Positions 15,655 to 23,894 of a DNA stretch of 36,772 bases are shown here, piece after piece. Every line of letters starts with the position of its first letter. Positions within the stretch are counted from its first letter, which is position 1. Both the position numbers and the translations under genes were made by a program. The notes under the pieces are model-generated. The model saw only the letters and a list, made by a program, of their open reading frames with translations. It did no database searches and was not told the DNA's origin. Source of the stretch: Lapidilactobacillus achengensis (GTDB lineage Bacteria; Bacillota; Bacilli; Lactobacillales; Lactobacillaceae); contig NZ_RHOV01000022.1 in assembly GCF_003946655.1 (NCBI RefSeq), forward strand, positions 1 through 36,772, read 5' to 3'.

Positions 15655-16017
15655 ATGAAAAAATATTCTTTTACAAAACGGGAACTTCAGGTTTTACAGA
15701 TCTTATGGGGGAGTGAGAACGCTTTATCCGCCAAAGAGATCGCTGGAGCGGAACCGGGGTTGAGTCAGAATACGGTCTTGACGGTGTTAAAGAAGTTGCT
15801 GGCTAGTAAGTTCGTTGAGACTTCAGGCGTGACCTACAGTGGTACGGTGTTGGCGCGGCAGTTTACGGCGGTTCTGCCTAAGGAGGAATATCTGGAGTCC
15901 TTGGTTTCCCGTCAAGAAATGATGAAAGTCGTTTCTAACTTCATTGGGGATAGTTCCGATAATGAATTGGATGCGTTGGAGGCTTATATCAAAGAGAAAC
16001 GTCAAGATAACAAATAG
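15655..16017 (+). CDS. BlaI/MecI/CopY-family repressor
   Basis: 120 residues. Winged-helix sequence FTKRELQVLQILWGSENALSA with the recognition part SQNTVLTVLKKLLASKFVE, followed by a dimerisation helix with repeated acidic residues. The ATG at 15655 has GGAGG 10 bp upstream and is preferred over the longer frame. BlaI proteins repress target operons until cut through a BlaR1-type M56 membrane protease, which here is the next gene (16-bp gap). The target is probably this operon itself. No beta-lactamase or penicillin-binding gene is adjacent. Confidence 0.9.
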   Translation: MKKYSFTKRELQVLQILWGSENALSAKEIAGAEPGLSQNTVLTVLKKLLASKFVETSGVTYSGTVLARQFTAVLPKEEYLESLVSRQEMMKVVSNFIGDSSDNELDALEAYIKEKRQDNK

Positions 16018-16033
16018 GTGAGGGGGTGCTTAA

Positions 16034-17203
16034 ATGCAATTTTCCTTATTTTCTTTGTTCATCTCGTTGACGATGGTCTTTATCTTGGTTGTGTTGTTCC
16101 ACCTGATTCTTAATAATTCCGTTCTTTTTAAGAGTTTCCGCGTTGATTTCTTATTGGCTTTCTGTGTGGTCTTGGTGCTTAGGATTCTGTTTCCCTTGGA
16201 GTTCCGAAGTACGCACACCCTGTTCTCCACCAAAGCGCTGCCGGTGATCTATACCTGGTTGCGTCAGCCGGTCTCACTTGGCGGGATTCATTTGACGCTC
16301 ATCCAGCTCTTATTGGTCCTGTGGATCGTTAGCGCGGCTTGTTATCTGCTCGTTTGGACAGTGAAACAGTTGGTGACCGTGGGGAGAATCCGGAAGCTCT
16401 TTAAGGGCGTCACGCCAGAACAATATCAACCGGCAGGGGCGTCCGCTCGCCCGGTCAAAGTGTACGACATTGAGAGGGAGTTCTCCCCATTCATGATGGG
16501 CTACTTTCGGCCGGTGATCGTGATTCCGAGATTCCTTAGAGATTCACCGGATCTACCATTTGCTCTGTACCATGAATGGCGCCATATCAGGAACAAGGAT
16601 GCTTGGGTCAAATTATTGATGGGGCTGATCAGCTGTGTCTATTGGTGGTTTCCGCCGATCCACTGGTTTGAGAAACAATTGATGTTGGTGCTCGAGATCC
16701 ATGTGGATACGCAAGTGCAGCGTCATCTTGGCAACGGTGAGAAGGACTATCGATACGCGGAGAGCTTGATTGATGTTTCACGTCACCTAAATCAGCACAC
16801 GGCCAACCAGAAACATGCTTCGTCGTTTCCACCGAATCTATCCTCAGCTTTCGTGATCGATGAAAAGGCCACCTTAACGAAACGGATCAAATTCCTGTTG
16901 GAGAAGCATCCAATCAAGCACACCCGCATCCTGACGCTCCTCTTCACGGTGGCGCTGATGTATACGGCGACGGCGGTCATCGTGGTGCCTTATTACACGG
17001 ATTCGGAACTGATCAAAGGTACTGGGGTGATCTCTGAAGATGGCAAGGCCGAGGACTATATTCTTAAGCGGGGCCCGACTTACTATTTGATCCTAGATGG
17101 TAAGAATTACGGTAGGATCACGAATATTCATGACGAAGCTGTTAATGGGCTTGAAATCAGAGAGGAAGAAGAAAATGACGATAAGAACGCTCCAACAGAG
17201 TAA
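16034..17203 (+). CDS. BlaR1-like M56 membrane metalloprotease
   Basis: 389 residues. Helices lie at about 4-26, 37-53 and 86-109, and a last one at about 304-325. The zinc-protease motif HEWRH (180-184) sits in the cytoplasmic part, with a downstream acidic residue in LVLEIHVDTQ as the likely third ligand. The C-terminal ~65 residues face outward. They are short and lack the penicillin-binding domain of true BlaR1, so the signal sensed must differ. The end overlaps the next gene by 29 bp, suggesting coupled expression. Confidence 0.88.
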   Translation: MQFSLFSLFISLTMVFILVVLFHLILNNSVLFKSFRVDFLLAFCVVLVLRILFPLEFRSTHTLFSTKALPVIYTWLRQPVSLGGIHLTLIQLLLVLWIVSAACYLLVWTVKQLVTVGRIRKLFKGVTPEQYQPAGASARPVKVYDIEREFSPFMMGYFRPVIVIPRFLRDSPDLPFALYHEWRHIRNKDAWVKLLMGLISCVYWWFPPIHWFEKQLMLVLEIHVDTQVQRHLGNGEKDYRYAESLIDVSRHLNQHTANQKHASSFPPNLSSAFVIDEKATLTKRIKFLLEKHPIKHTRILTLLFTVALMYTATAVIVVPYYTDSELIKGTGVISEDGKAEDYILKRGPTYYLILDGKNYGRITNIHDEAVNGLEIREEEENDDKNAPTE

Positions 17204-17456
17204 ATGGCTCTATTTAGCGGCGGCGTTCCTTGCGTGGGGTATCGTGACGCAACAGGAAACGCATCAAGTCGCGGCGGCCACGACGACAGAGGTCGCCAGT
17301 AGCGTGATGAATCAACCGGACGTTGAGCTGGATACGACGTACGCGGCGCAGGCGGCCAATATTAAATGGCGCTTTAAGACTGTGAATGGTGTTGTCTATA
17401 AGAGACAATATAATATAACAACTGATTCTTGGATCGGGAAATGGGTACGATTCTGA
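17175..17456 (+). CDS. Small secreted protein of the BlaI/M56 operon
   Basis: 93 residues. The ATG at 17175 lies inside the M56 gene and has GAGAGGAAG upstream. The basic n-region, hydrophobic core (about 11-22, WLYLAAAFLAWG) and Ala-rich QVAAATT near 31-37 make a signal peptide. The mature part is about 58 residues and ends in a Trp/Tyr/Lys-rich segment (KWRFKTVNGVVYKRQYN, then WIGKWVRF). There are no cysteines. I do not recognise a family; a bacteriocin-like or cell-wall-binding peptide is possible but unproven. A strong terminator follows. Confidence 0.75.
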   Translation: MTIRTLQQSKWLYLAAAFLAWGIVTQQETHQVAAATTTEVASSVMNQPDVELDTTYAAQAANIKWRFKTVNGVVYKRQYNITTDSWIGKWVRF

Positions 17457-17544
17457 CAAACCTTGGTTGCTCATTAGGTTTGGCAGCGCGCGATTGTTAC
17501 TGGATAAACAGCTAAACGCAATTATGTTAGTGATCGACATTACA

Positions 17545-17590
17545 AAAACTGCACCTCACCAGAAAACCGGTGAGGTGCAGTTTTGATTTT
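17545..17590 (+). terminator. Terminator of the BlaI/M56/secreted-protein operon
   Basis: A stem of about 16 bp, AAAACTGCACCTCACC/GGTGAGGTGCAGTTTT, with a short loop and a following T-run (GATTTTTTGC). Confidence 0.9.
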
Positions 17591-17690
17591 TTGCTAAATA
17601 ATTAGGGTGCATCGCTACAGCTACGCTAATTAGATGAATCGCTCATTCCTCAGTCAGATTGATCGTTAGATCCGTTACCTGGATGGGCAA

Positions 17691-18005
17691 TTAAATCTGC
17701 TTCCTGAGGAAACTCAACTTACTTAAGTCAACGATCAGCGTGATCGCTGAAGCCAACCACAAAAGCACACTAACAATGATTAAGACAAGCATCTTAGTTT
17801 CAAAGGTGTCATGATAACTCACCTCAGAAATAACGGGATAGATATCTTGGATGAAGAAAAGGCTCGAGCTGATCAGAGCAAGACACCCGGCGAAGATAGA
17901 TGCATTCAGATATCGCTTAGTCAGGAAAACAATCGAGCTGATCAGTGCAGCTAAAGCGATGATCACTTTAGCGAATTGGAGTGCAACCAAGAGCAAGCTT
18001 ACCAC
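17691..18005 (-). CDS. Small membrane protein with three helices
   Basis: Up to 104 residues. Three hydrophobic segments lie at about 4-28, 33-53 and 71-92, with a basic C-terminus (KLSFLRKQI). The frame starts at a GTG (18005), only 3 bp from GAGAGG. A TTG three codons later has better spacing, so the exact start is open. It is the only gene behind the operator-controlled promoter at 18187-18236, with a ~180-nt leader. The function is unknown. Confidence 0.55.
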   Translation of the reverse strand: MVSLLLVALQFAKVIIALAALISSIVFLTKRYLNASIFAGCLALISSSLFFIQDIYPVISEVSYHDTFETKMLVLIIVSVLLWLASAITLIVDLSKLSFLRKQI

Positions 18006-18186
18006 CGTCCTCTCAAGCGGATTGATTATGGGCCTAAATTCATTAGCGTGCGGTCATCCTGTCAAGCCAGACCGAATCGTTTATCATGGTGGCTGTGTCC
18101 GACAAACACGCTTCGATCCATTAAAGCGGCGTCTACTGACCGTCGTCAAGCAAAACGCAGGCGCTCTGAGCCAAGCTGGATCTTAA

Positions 18187-18204
18187 TGTGAAATCGATTT
18201 CACA
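18187..18204. promoter_or_regulatory. Perfect 18-bp palindrome, operator-like
   Basis: TGTGAAATCGATTTCACA is a complete inverted repeat. It begins 4 bp after the -10 box of the minus-strand promoter (18236-18208), so it covers the transcription start. A dimeric repressor bound here would block transcription toward the 17691 gene. The half-site TGTGA resembles CRP/FNR-type sites, but the 8-bp centre is too long for the classical CRP spacing. Confidence 0.7.
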
Positions 18205-18207
18205 GGT

Positions 18208-18236
18208 AGTATAGCATGCGTTCCTAATCACGTCAA
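18208..18236 (-). promoter_or_regulatory. Predicted promoter toward the 17691 gene
   Basis: On the minus strand TTGACG (18236-18231), 17-bp spacer, TATACT (18213-18208). Both boxes are close to consensus. Confidence 0.65.
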
Positions 18237-18261
18237 TCTTTTTTCGTTTTATAATTTATTT

Positions 18262-18353
18262 AATAATAGGAAAAGATGGAAGTGGTTGTGGTTCACATTG
18301 TTAGCGGTAGTGAGTTTGGCGTTCTTGGTGGCCTGCAAGCGGGGGAGTGATTT
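18262..18353 (+). pseudogene. Possible lipoprotein signal-peptide remnant
   Basis: The frame reads a basic stretch (NNRKRWKW), a hydrophobic run (LWFTLLAVVSLAFL) and a lipobox-like LVAC, and soon runs out of recognisable protein. There is no ATG; only a TTG at 18286 could start it, without a clear ribosome site. It is probably the decayed beginning of a lipoprotein gene. Confidence 0.3.
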
Positions 18354-18393
18354 GATGAAATCGGTATCAATATGTAAAAACATTCATTTTATA

Positions 18394-18422
18394 TTGTCAT
18401 TAGAGAATACATGTGATATAAT
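18394..18422 (+). promoter_or_regulatory. Strong promoter of the 18544 peptide
   Basis: TTGTCA (18394-18399), 17-bp spacer, TATAAT (18417-18422) with an extended -10 TGA directly before it. It gives a leader of about 115 nt before the 35-codon frame at 18544. Confidence 0.75.
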
Positions 18423-18543
18423 GAATAAAAGGATAGAAAGTTTTTTTGAAATCGGTCTATGTAAAAAAATTGGAAGAGGTATCTTCCGCGCGGACTTTAT
18501 CAATGTTCAGGACGGCAAACATGCTTCGATAGGAGGTATTTAA

Positions 18544-18651
18544 ATGATAGGCGATACAATGGTGATTTTGGCGGCGCTGGTAATCGTGATTGTGCTACTA
18601 TTGATTTTGACGATTGCTGTGCTACATTTGGTCAAGAAAACTAAACAGTAG
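18544..18651 (+). CDS. 35-residue hydrophobic peptide (type I toxin-like or small membrane protein)
   Basis: The peptide begins MIGDTMVILAALVIV, continues with a run of about 24 hydrophobic residues and ends HLVKKTKQ, the usual shape of a single-pass micropeptide with a basic tail. It has an excellent ribosome site (GGAGG at 18533-18537, 6 bp spacing) and a near-consensus promoter 120 bp upstream with a long leader. On the other strand a TTGACA promoter (18764-18736) points at its 3' end, and an inverted repeat (18664-18697) lies between. That layout resembles type I toxin-antitoxin loci, but the sequence matches none that I know. Confidence 0.65.
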   Translation: MIGDTMVILAALVIVIVLLLILTIAVLHLVKKTKQ

Positions 18652-18663
18652 AGAGAATTCTCG

Positions 18664-18697
18664 CCATGGTTCTGATTGGCCATCAGGATCATGGCGT
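18664..18697. repeat. 15-bp inverted repeat behind the 18544 peptide
   Basis: CGCCATGGTTCTGAT and ATCAGGATCATGGCG form 15 pairs, two of them G-U, around a short loop. No long T-run follows on either strand. It could be a shared 3' structure of two convergent transcripts. Confidence 0.6.
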
Positions 18698-18735
18698 TAA
18701 GTGTTTCTAAGGCGATGTTTGTTTTCGCCGCGCAA

Positions 18736-18764
18736 ATTCTGTGAGGCGACGATTTTCTTGTCAA
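18736..18764 (-). promoter_or_regulatory. Minus-strand promoter facing the 18544 peptide
   Basis: A perfect TTGACA (18764-18759), 17-bp spacer, CAGAAT (18741-18736). The transcript would start near 18729, pass through the inverted repeat and run antisense to the peptide gene. No minus-strand gene follows within a sensible distance. Confidence 0.5.
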
Positions 18765-18862
18765 GCCTTTAACTCGGCGGTTCACGTGGACACGGGCATT
18801 AAACAGACGGCAAGAATACGCGGGTAAACCTGGGGCCGACCATTGTTTGGGTAGGTTGGCGC

Positions 18863-18891
18863 TTTACTTTTCGGCCATTTTGGTTTATATT
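18863..18891 (+). promoter_or_regulatory. Predicted promoter of mnmE-mnmG
   Basis: TTTACT (18863-18868), 17-bp spacer, TATATT (18886-18891). The start near 18899 leaves a ~110-nt leader that contains the terminator hairpin at 18921-18979. Confidence 0.55.
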
Positions 18892-18920
18892 ATTCCTACA
18901 AGTTAAGCGATAAAGTAGTC

Positions 18921-18979
18921 AAAGTGCTTTATCTACGCGGCGGGACTGATCGGCGCGTAGATTTTAGGCACTTTTTTTA
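18921..18979 (+). terminator. Terminator in the mnmE leader (possible attenuator)
   Basis: AAAGTGC/GCACTTT and ATCTACGC/GCGTAGAT stems are followed by a T7 run, ending 30 bp before the mnmE ATG. The nearest visible promoter is upstream of it, so transcripts must pass it to reach mnmE. Alternatively mnmE has an unseen promoter and this ends an older transcript. Confidence 0.75.
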
Positions 18980-19008
18980 TGGTCAAAAATCAAGAAAGAG
19001 GTTTTAAC

Positions 19009-20394
19009 ATGGCAACGGTCACGGAATATGATACGATCACGGCGATCTCGACGCCGCCTGGTGAAGGGGCGATCTCGATCGTGCGTTTGTCTGGGGAGCA
19101 AGCGGTCGCGCTGGCGAATCGGGTCTTTCGCGGGGCGGATCTGACCCAAGTGGCCAGTCACACCTTGCATTATGGGCACATTATCGACCCAGCGGCTCAC
19201 GAGGAACTGGATGAGGTGATGGTCGCGGTGATGCGGGCGCCCAAGACATTCACCCGCGAAGATGTGGTCGAGATCAATTGCCATGGGGGCATCGTTTCGA
19301 CTAATCGGATCTTACAACTGTTATTGGCTGTGGGCGCGCGGATGGCGGAGCCCGGCGAATTCACCAAGCGAGCTTTCCTTAATGGGCGGATCGATTTGAC
19401 CCAGGCGGAATCGGTGATGGATCTGATCCGGGCCAAGACGGACGCGGCGATGAAAGTGGCGTTGAACCAGCTGGACGGCAATCTGGAGCACTTGATCAAG
19501 AATTTGCGTCAGGAGATCTTGCAAGTGTTGGCTCAAGTCGAGGTCAATATCGATTATCCGGAATATGACGAAGAACAACTGACCGCGCAAATGTTGCGGG
19601 AGAAAGCGGAGACCGTTCAACAAGAGATCAGCCAATTGCTGGCCACCGCCGGTCAAGGCAAAATTTTGCGTGAAGGCTTGGCGACGGCAATCATTGGTCG
19701 GCCTAACGTGGGCAAGTCCTCATTGCTAAATTACTTGTTGCATGAGGACAAGGCGATCGTCACCGATGTGGCCGGAACGACCCGAGATGTGTTGGAGGAA
19801 TATGTCAATGTCCAAGGGGTGCCGCTGAAATTGATCGACACCGCCGGGATCCATGACACCGAAGACAAAGTCGAGAAGATCGGCGTGGCCCGCAGCAAGA
19901 AAGCCTTGGCGAGCGCAGACCTGATCATCTTGGTCCTGAATGGCAGTGAGCCTTTAACGGCGGCGGATCGGGAATTATTACAACTGACTAGCCAACAGAA
20001 GCGGATCATTGTCTTGAACAAGGCGGATCTGCAAGCGGTCACCACGCAAACCGAATTGACCGCGTTAGGTGTGACCAGCGCGCCTTTGGTGGTTTCGGTC
20101 AAGGATCAAGCCGGTTTGGATCGGCTGGAAACCACGATCAAAACCATGTTTTTCGGCGGGATCGAGAATCAACAAAAGGATATCCTGGTCTCCAATAATC
20201 GTCAGATCGGCTTGTTGCGTCAGGCGCAACAGGCGTTACATGATGTTTTGGCTGGCTTAGACGCGGGCTTGCCCGTTGATCTGGTCCAGATCGACATGAC
20301 CAATTGCTGGGACAAATTGGGCGAGATCACCGGCGAAAGCGCGCCGGACGAATTGATCACCCAGCTGTTCAGCCAGTTTTGTTTAGGAAAGTAG
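19009..20394 (+). CDS. mnmE: tRNA modification GTPase MnmE
   Basis: With MnmG it installs the 5-(carboxymethyl)aminomethyl group on wobble uridine 34 of certain tRNAs. The chosen ATG has AAAGAGG 7 bp upstream and gives 461 residues starting [20 protein letters not shown]. The TrmE_N folate-binding domain is followed by helices enclosing a G domain with [17 protein letters not shown] and NKAD. The C-terminus has the MnmE-specific FCLGK, the Cys of which is conserved. mnmG follows after 9 bp. Confidence 0.97.
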   Translation: MATVTEYDTITAISTPPGEGAISIVRLSGEQAVALANRVFRGADLTQVASHTLHYGHIIDPAAHEELDEVMVAVMRAPKTFTREDVVEINCHGGIVSTNRILQLLLAVGARMAEPGEFTKRAFLNGRIDLTQAESVMDLIRAKTDAAMKVALNQLDGNLEHLIKNLRQEILQVLAQVEVNIDYPEYDEEQLTAQMLREKAETVQQEISQLLATAGQGKILREGLATAIIGRPNVGKSSLLNYLLHEDKAIVTDVAGTTRDVLEEYVNVQGVPLKLIDTAGIHDTEDKVEKIGVARSKKALASADLIILVLNGSEPLTAADRELLQLTSQQKRIIVLNKADLQAVTTQTELTALGVTSAPLVVSVKDQAGLDRLETTIKTMFFGGIENQQKDILVSNNRQIGLLRQAQQALHDVLAGLDAGLPVDLVQIDMTNCWDKLGEITGESAPDELITQLFSQFCLGK

Positions 20395-20403
20395 GAAGTC
20401 AAC

Positions 20404-22314
20404 GTGGAAGTCAAGCAGTATAGTTCCAAAGAATATGACGTGATCGTGGTCGGCGCAGGTCATGCCGGCTGTGAAGCCGCGTTAGCCGCCGCCCGCATGG
20501 GGCAGAAAACCTTGTTGTTGACGATCAATCTAGATATGGTCGCTTTCATGCCGTGCAATCCTTCACTAGGTGGCCCCGCCAAAGGCACCGTGGTTCGCGA
20601 GATCGACGCGTTAGGCGGACAAATGGGGCAAAATATCGACGCCACTTATATTCAAATGCGGATGTTGAATACAGGAAAAGGTCCAGCAGTACGGGCTTTA
20701 CGTGCGCAAGCAGACAAGGCCGATTATCATGCGGTTATGAAGGACACCTTGGAGAATGAACCGAATCTAACTTTGCGCCAAGGCTTGGTCAATGACCTGA
20801 TCGTGACCGACGGGGTTTGTCGCGGCGTGATCACGGCGACCGGCGCTTGTTACGAAGCGAAAAGTGTGGTTTTGACCGCGGGGACCTCTTCTCGGGGCAA
20901 GATCATTATTGGCGAATTGACCTACTCTTCTGGGCCCAACAATTCGCTGCCTTCGATCAAATTGTCTGAAAGTTTGGAGCGCTTAGGCTTCAAGTTACGC
21001 CGTTTCAAAACCGGCACGCCGCCGCGGGTCGATGGGAATACGATCGACTACGACCAGACTATCGAGCAACCTGGCGACAAGCAACCTAACCACTTCTCTT
21101 ATTTGACGCCGGATTCAGCCTACGTCAAGGATCAGTTATCCTGCTGGATGACTTATACCAATGGCGCCACGCACCAGATCATTCGCGATAACTTGGACCG
21201 CGCGCCCATGTTCTCGGGGATCATTGAAGGGGTCGGCCCGCGTTATTGTCCGTCAATCGAGGACAAGATCGTTCGTTTCGCGGATAAGCCGCGGCACCAA
21301 TTATTTTTGGAGCCAGAAGGTCGTCACACAGAAGAATATTATGTGGGTGATTTCTCAACCTCGATGCCGGAGGAGATCCAGCTGAAGATGTTGCATTCTG
21401 TCGCCGGTCTGGAACACGCCGAGTTGATGCGGCCCGGTTACGCCATTGAATATGACGTGATCGAACCGTGGCAATTGACCCATACACTGGAAACGAAAGT
21501 CGTGAAGAACCTCTTCACTGCCGGCCAAATGAACGGGACTTCAGGCTACGAAGAGGCTGGCGGTCAGGGTTTGATCGCCGGAATCAACGCCGCGTTACGA
21601 GCGGCAGGCCGCCCCGCAGACTTCACCTTAGGCCGCGACGAAGCCTATATCGGCGTGATGATCGACGATTTGGTCACCAAAGGCACCAACGAACCCTATC
21701 GGCTCTTGACCAGCCGCGCCGAATACCGGTTGATCCTGCGCCACGACAACGCTGACCTCCGCCTAACAGAAAAAGGCCACGAGCTAGGCTTGATCTCCGC
21801 CGACCGTTACCAAGCCTTCCGCGTTAAACAAGCCGCGATCACCGCAGAACTCCAGCGTCTCGCCAATGTCCGCATCAAACCAGGTCAGGCTGGGGTCCAA
21901 GAATTATTAGCGGCCAAGGAAATGGCGCCGTTGAAAGATGGTCTTCTGGCCAGCGAATTCTTGAAACGCCCCCAGATCAGCTATCAAGACGTGGCGGCCT
22001 TGGTCGGTCCCGGCGCGCCAGCCGTTGATCGGTACGTGCAAGAACAAGTTGAGATCCAGTTGAAGTACGCTGGCTACATTCACAAAGAAGAACAAAAAAT
22101 CGCCCGCCTGCGCCGCCTGGAAGCCAAGAAGATCCCCGAGCGCTTGGATTACGCGGCGATCAATGGCCTTGCCACCGAAGCGCGCCAGAAATTGACCAAG
22201 ATCCAACCGGAAACCTTGGCCCAAGCGTCCCGGATCAGTGGCGTCAATCCCGCCGACTTGGCGATCCTCAGCGTCTACATTGAGCAGGGCCGGATCGCGA
22301 AAGTCGCCAAGTAG
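20404..22314 (+). CDS. mnmG: tRNA uridine-5-carboxymethylaminomethyl(34) synthesis enzyme MnmG
   Basis: FAD-dependent partner of MnmE (GidA). 636 residues, normal length. Rossmann motif [12 protein letters not shown] at the N-terminus, the strongly conserved [13 protein letters not shown] (active-site Cys) and [17 protein letters not shown]. The C-terminal helical domain binds tRNA and MnmE. It starts at a GTG with AGGA 9 bp upstream and forms an operon with mnmE. Confidence 0.97.
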   Translation: MEVKQYSSKEYDVIVVGAGHAGCEAALAAARMGQKTLLLTINLDMVAFMPCNPSLGGPAKGTVVREIDALGGQMGQNIDATYIQMRMLNTGKGPAVRALRAQADKADYHAVMKDTLENEPNLTLRQGLVNDLIVTDGVCRGVITATGACYEAKSVVLTAGTSSRGKIIIGELTYSSGPNNSLPSIKLSESLERLGFKLRRFKTGTPPRVDGNTIDYDQTIEQPGDKQPNHFSYLTPDSAYVKDQLSCWMTYTNGATHQIIRDNLDRAPMFSGIIEGVGPRYCPSIEDKIVRFADKPRHQLFLEPEGRHTEEYYVGDFSTSMPEEIQLKMLHSVAGLEHAELMRPGYAIEYDVIEPWQLTHTLETKVVKNLFTAGQMNGTSGYEEAGGQGLIAGINAALRAAGRPADFTLGRDEAYIGVMIDDLVTKGTNEPYRLLTSRAEYRLILRHDNADLRLTEKGHELGLISADRYQAFRVKQAAITAELQRLANVRIKPGQAGVQELLAAKEMAPLKDGLLASEFLKRPQISYQDVAALVGPGAPAVDRYVQEQVEIQLKYAGYIHKEEQKIARLRRLEAKKIPERLDYAAINGLATEARQKLTKIQPETLAQASRISGVNPADLAILSVYIEQGRIAKVAK

Positions 22315-22346
22315 TCCGCCAACGCGTCCGCACGCAGGCTCATAAG

Positions 22347-22401
22347 AAAAAAAGAACCACGATTGGAAATCTTCGCGAGATTTCCAATCGTGGTTCTTTT
22401 T
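22347..22401 (+). terminator. Terminator of mnmE-mnmG
   Basis: Perfect stem of about 20 bp (AGAACCACGATTGGAAATCT and its complement) around TCGCG, with an upstream A-run and a downstream T5. It also works on the minus strand for the 22476 gene. Confidence 0.95.
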
Positions 22402-22475
22402 AGATGAGGGGGGTTCAGCGAACTTGTTGGTCGCGTGACTTAACCGATCGCTGCCGCAAATGCTTGGTCAACTGA

Positions 22476-22736
22476 TTATTTATTTGGTTCGCGGGCAGGG
22501 GGCGTTTCTGCCGCGATGCTGTTCTCCAAGTCTTCATATTTGACCCGGAGTGTGTACAGTTTGATCACGGCAATATTATTGGAAACTACAAAAAGGTCAC
22601 TGAAAAAAACGTCTGACCAAGTGCCAACAGGATTAATAATGGATAACACCACAATAATCACCGTCATCACGGGCAGAACGTGGCGAGTACGCGTCAATTT
22701 TTCCCGCGTCGTCAAGTTTGTCCAAAGAATTTTCAT
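22476..22736 (-). CDS. Small membrane protein, unknown function
   Basis: 86 residues. The ATG at 22736 has AAAAGGAG 9 bp upstream and is preferred to the longer frame. Two hydrophobic segments lie at about 22-36 (VLPVMTVIIVVLSII) and 43-57. The C-terminus (YEDLENSIAAETPPAREPNK) is polar. No family is recognised. It converges on mnmG and shares its terminator. Confidence 0.6.
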   Translation of the reverse strand: MKILWTNLTTREKLTRTRHVLPVMTVIIVVLSIINPVGTWSDVFFSDLFVVSNNIAVIKLYTLRVKYEDLENSIAAETPPAREPNK

Positions 22737-22856
22737 TTCTGACACTCCTTTTATATGATAAAAAATGATCAATACTCATTCTTATTATATCACTAAAAAA
22801 AACTATAACAACATAAAAAGGAAAAACACATAAATAATAATCGAATTAGAGCAGTT

Positions 22857-23035
22857 ATTATGAATCAGCTGTCATGAATCAGCGAACCAGGATCAGCCCT
22901 CATGAATTAGCCAACCTGAATTAGTTATCATGGGCCGGCGAACTCGAATCCGCCAACCTGAATCGGTTATCATGGGCCAGCGACCCCGAATCGGTAAACC
23001 CTAATCAGCAAACCCGAATCAGTCACCATAAAGTC
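22857..23035. repeat. Degenerate 14-bp tandem array
   Basis: About a dozen units of 13-15 bp close to ATGAATCAGCNAACC (CGAATCAGNAAACC and similar), many diverged. The period is not a multiple of three, so it is non-coding. It fills most of the 440-bp spacer between the 22476 gene and the phosphodiesterase promoter; the remaining 22737-22856 is AT-rich with no feature seen. Confidence 0.65.
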
Positions 23036-23102
23036 ACCAGACATCCGCCGGACGGCTTGCTCTAAATTCCTAAATCTCCCGTGAATAAGTCAGACGGTAA
23101 GA

Positions 23103-23130
23103 TTGTTTTTTCGATCAGAAGCGGTATACT
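23103..23130 (+). promoter_or_regulatory. Predicted promoter of the phosphodiesterase gene
   Basis: TTGTTT (23103-23108), 16-bp spacer, TATACT (23125-23130), 47 bp before the chosen ATG. Confidence 0.6.
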
Positions 23131-23176
23131 GCACCTAGAATGCTCGGCGCGCCGAGCCAGTGAGGGGTTAATGATC

Positions 23177-23878
23177 ATGACATTTAAGCTTTTTGGCCAT
23201 CGTGGCTATCCAGCACGTTTTCCAGAAAATAGTTTGGCCGGTTTCCGCTACGCCGCCGCGCATCACTTCGCCGGCGTGGAGACCGATGTTCAGTTCAGCC
23301 GCGACGGCGCGCTGATTGTGATGCATGACGAATGCTTGGACCGGACCACCAATGGTCATGGGCAGCTCCATGACTATACCTTGGCCCAATTACGTCAATT
23401 CCATTTGGCCAATGGAGAGCCGGTGCCTACCTTGGCCGAAGTTTTGACGATTTTCGCCGGTAGTCAAGTCGCCTTGAACATTGAATTCAAGACGGGAAAT
23501 CTCCGCTATCCCGGCATTGAAGCGGCAACCCAAGCCGCCGTGGTGGCCCATGATTGCGCGGCGCAAACCCTGTATAGTTCCTTCAACCCGGACAGCCTGG
23601 TGACCATCGCCAAAATCGCGCCCCAACAAGAGCGCGCGTTATTAGTGGAAGGAAACGCGATCCCGGCGTGGGGACAAGTCGGTCAGCTGGTCACGGCGCT
23701 GCACAGCGACACTTATTTCCCGGATCTGGCGGTACCACAACGATTGTGGACGATCAATGATCCGATCCAAATGCAACATTTAGCTAGTCAACCTGGAGTG
23801 ATCGGGTTGATCACGGATCGTTATGAGCAGGCCAGTGAGTTGGTGCCGCAAGCGCGGACGGCGGTTGCTGCTTCGTAA
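23177..23878 (+). CDS. Glycerophosphodiester phosphodiesterase
   Basis: 233 residues of the cytosolic UgpQ/GlpQ-like type. It hydrolyses glycerophosphodiesters from phospholipid or teichoic-acid turnover to glycerol-3-phosphate. Catalytic and metal-site motifs: GHRGYPARFPENS (His-Arg at 8-9, Glu in PEN), ETDVQFSRDG (Glu-x-Asp) and MHDECLDRTTNG with the second His. The C-terminal LWTINDP and GLITDRYEQA fit the family TIM barrel. No signal peptide. The ATG at 23177 has GAGGGG at 9-bp spacing; the earlier ATG at 23171 is too close. Confidence 0.93.
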   Translation: MTFKLFGHRGYPARFPENSLAGFRYAAAHHFAGVETDVQFSRDGALIVMHDECLDRTTNGHGQLHDYTLAQLRQFHLANGEPVPTLAEVLTIFAGSQVALNIEFKTGNLRYPGIEAATQAAVVAHDCAAQTLYSSFNPDSLVTIAKIAPQQERALLVEGNAIPAWGQVGQLVTALHSDTYFPDLAVPQRLWTINDPIQMQHLASQPGVIGLITDRYEQASELVPQARTAVAAS

Positions 23879-23894
23879 ATCTACGTTTGATTGC

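Noticed and set aside
17851-18186. 111-residue plus-strand frame antisense to the small membrane protein
   Set aside because: No ribosome site. The minus-strand frame has convincing transmembrane helices and a strong promoter, so the plus frame is a shadow.
18187-18204. CRP/FNR-type binding site
   Set aside because: The half-sites resemble TGTGA/TCACA, but the centre is 8 bp rather than 6, so I keep it as an operator for an unknown regulator.
22857-23035. CRISPR array
   Set aside because: Units are 14 bp and contiguous without unique spacers; no cas genes are present.
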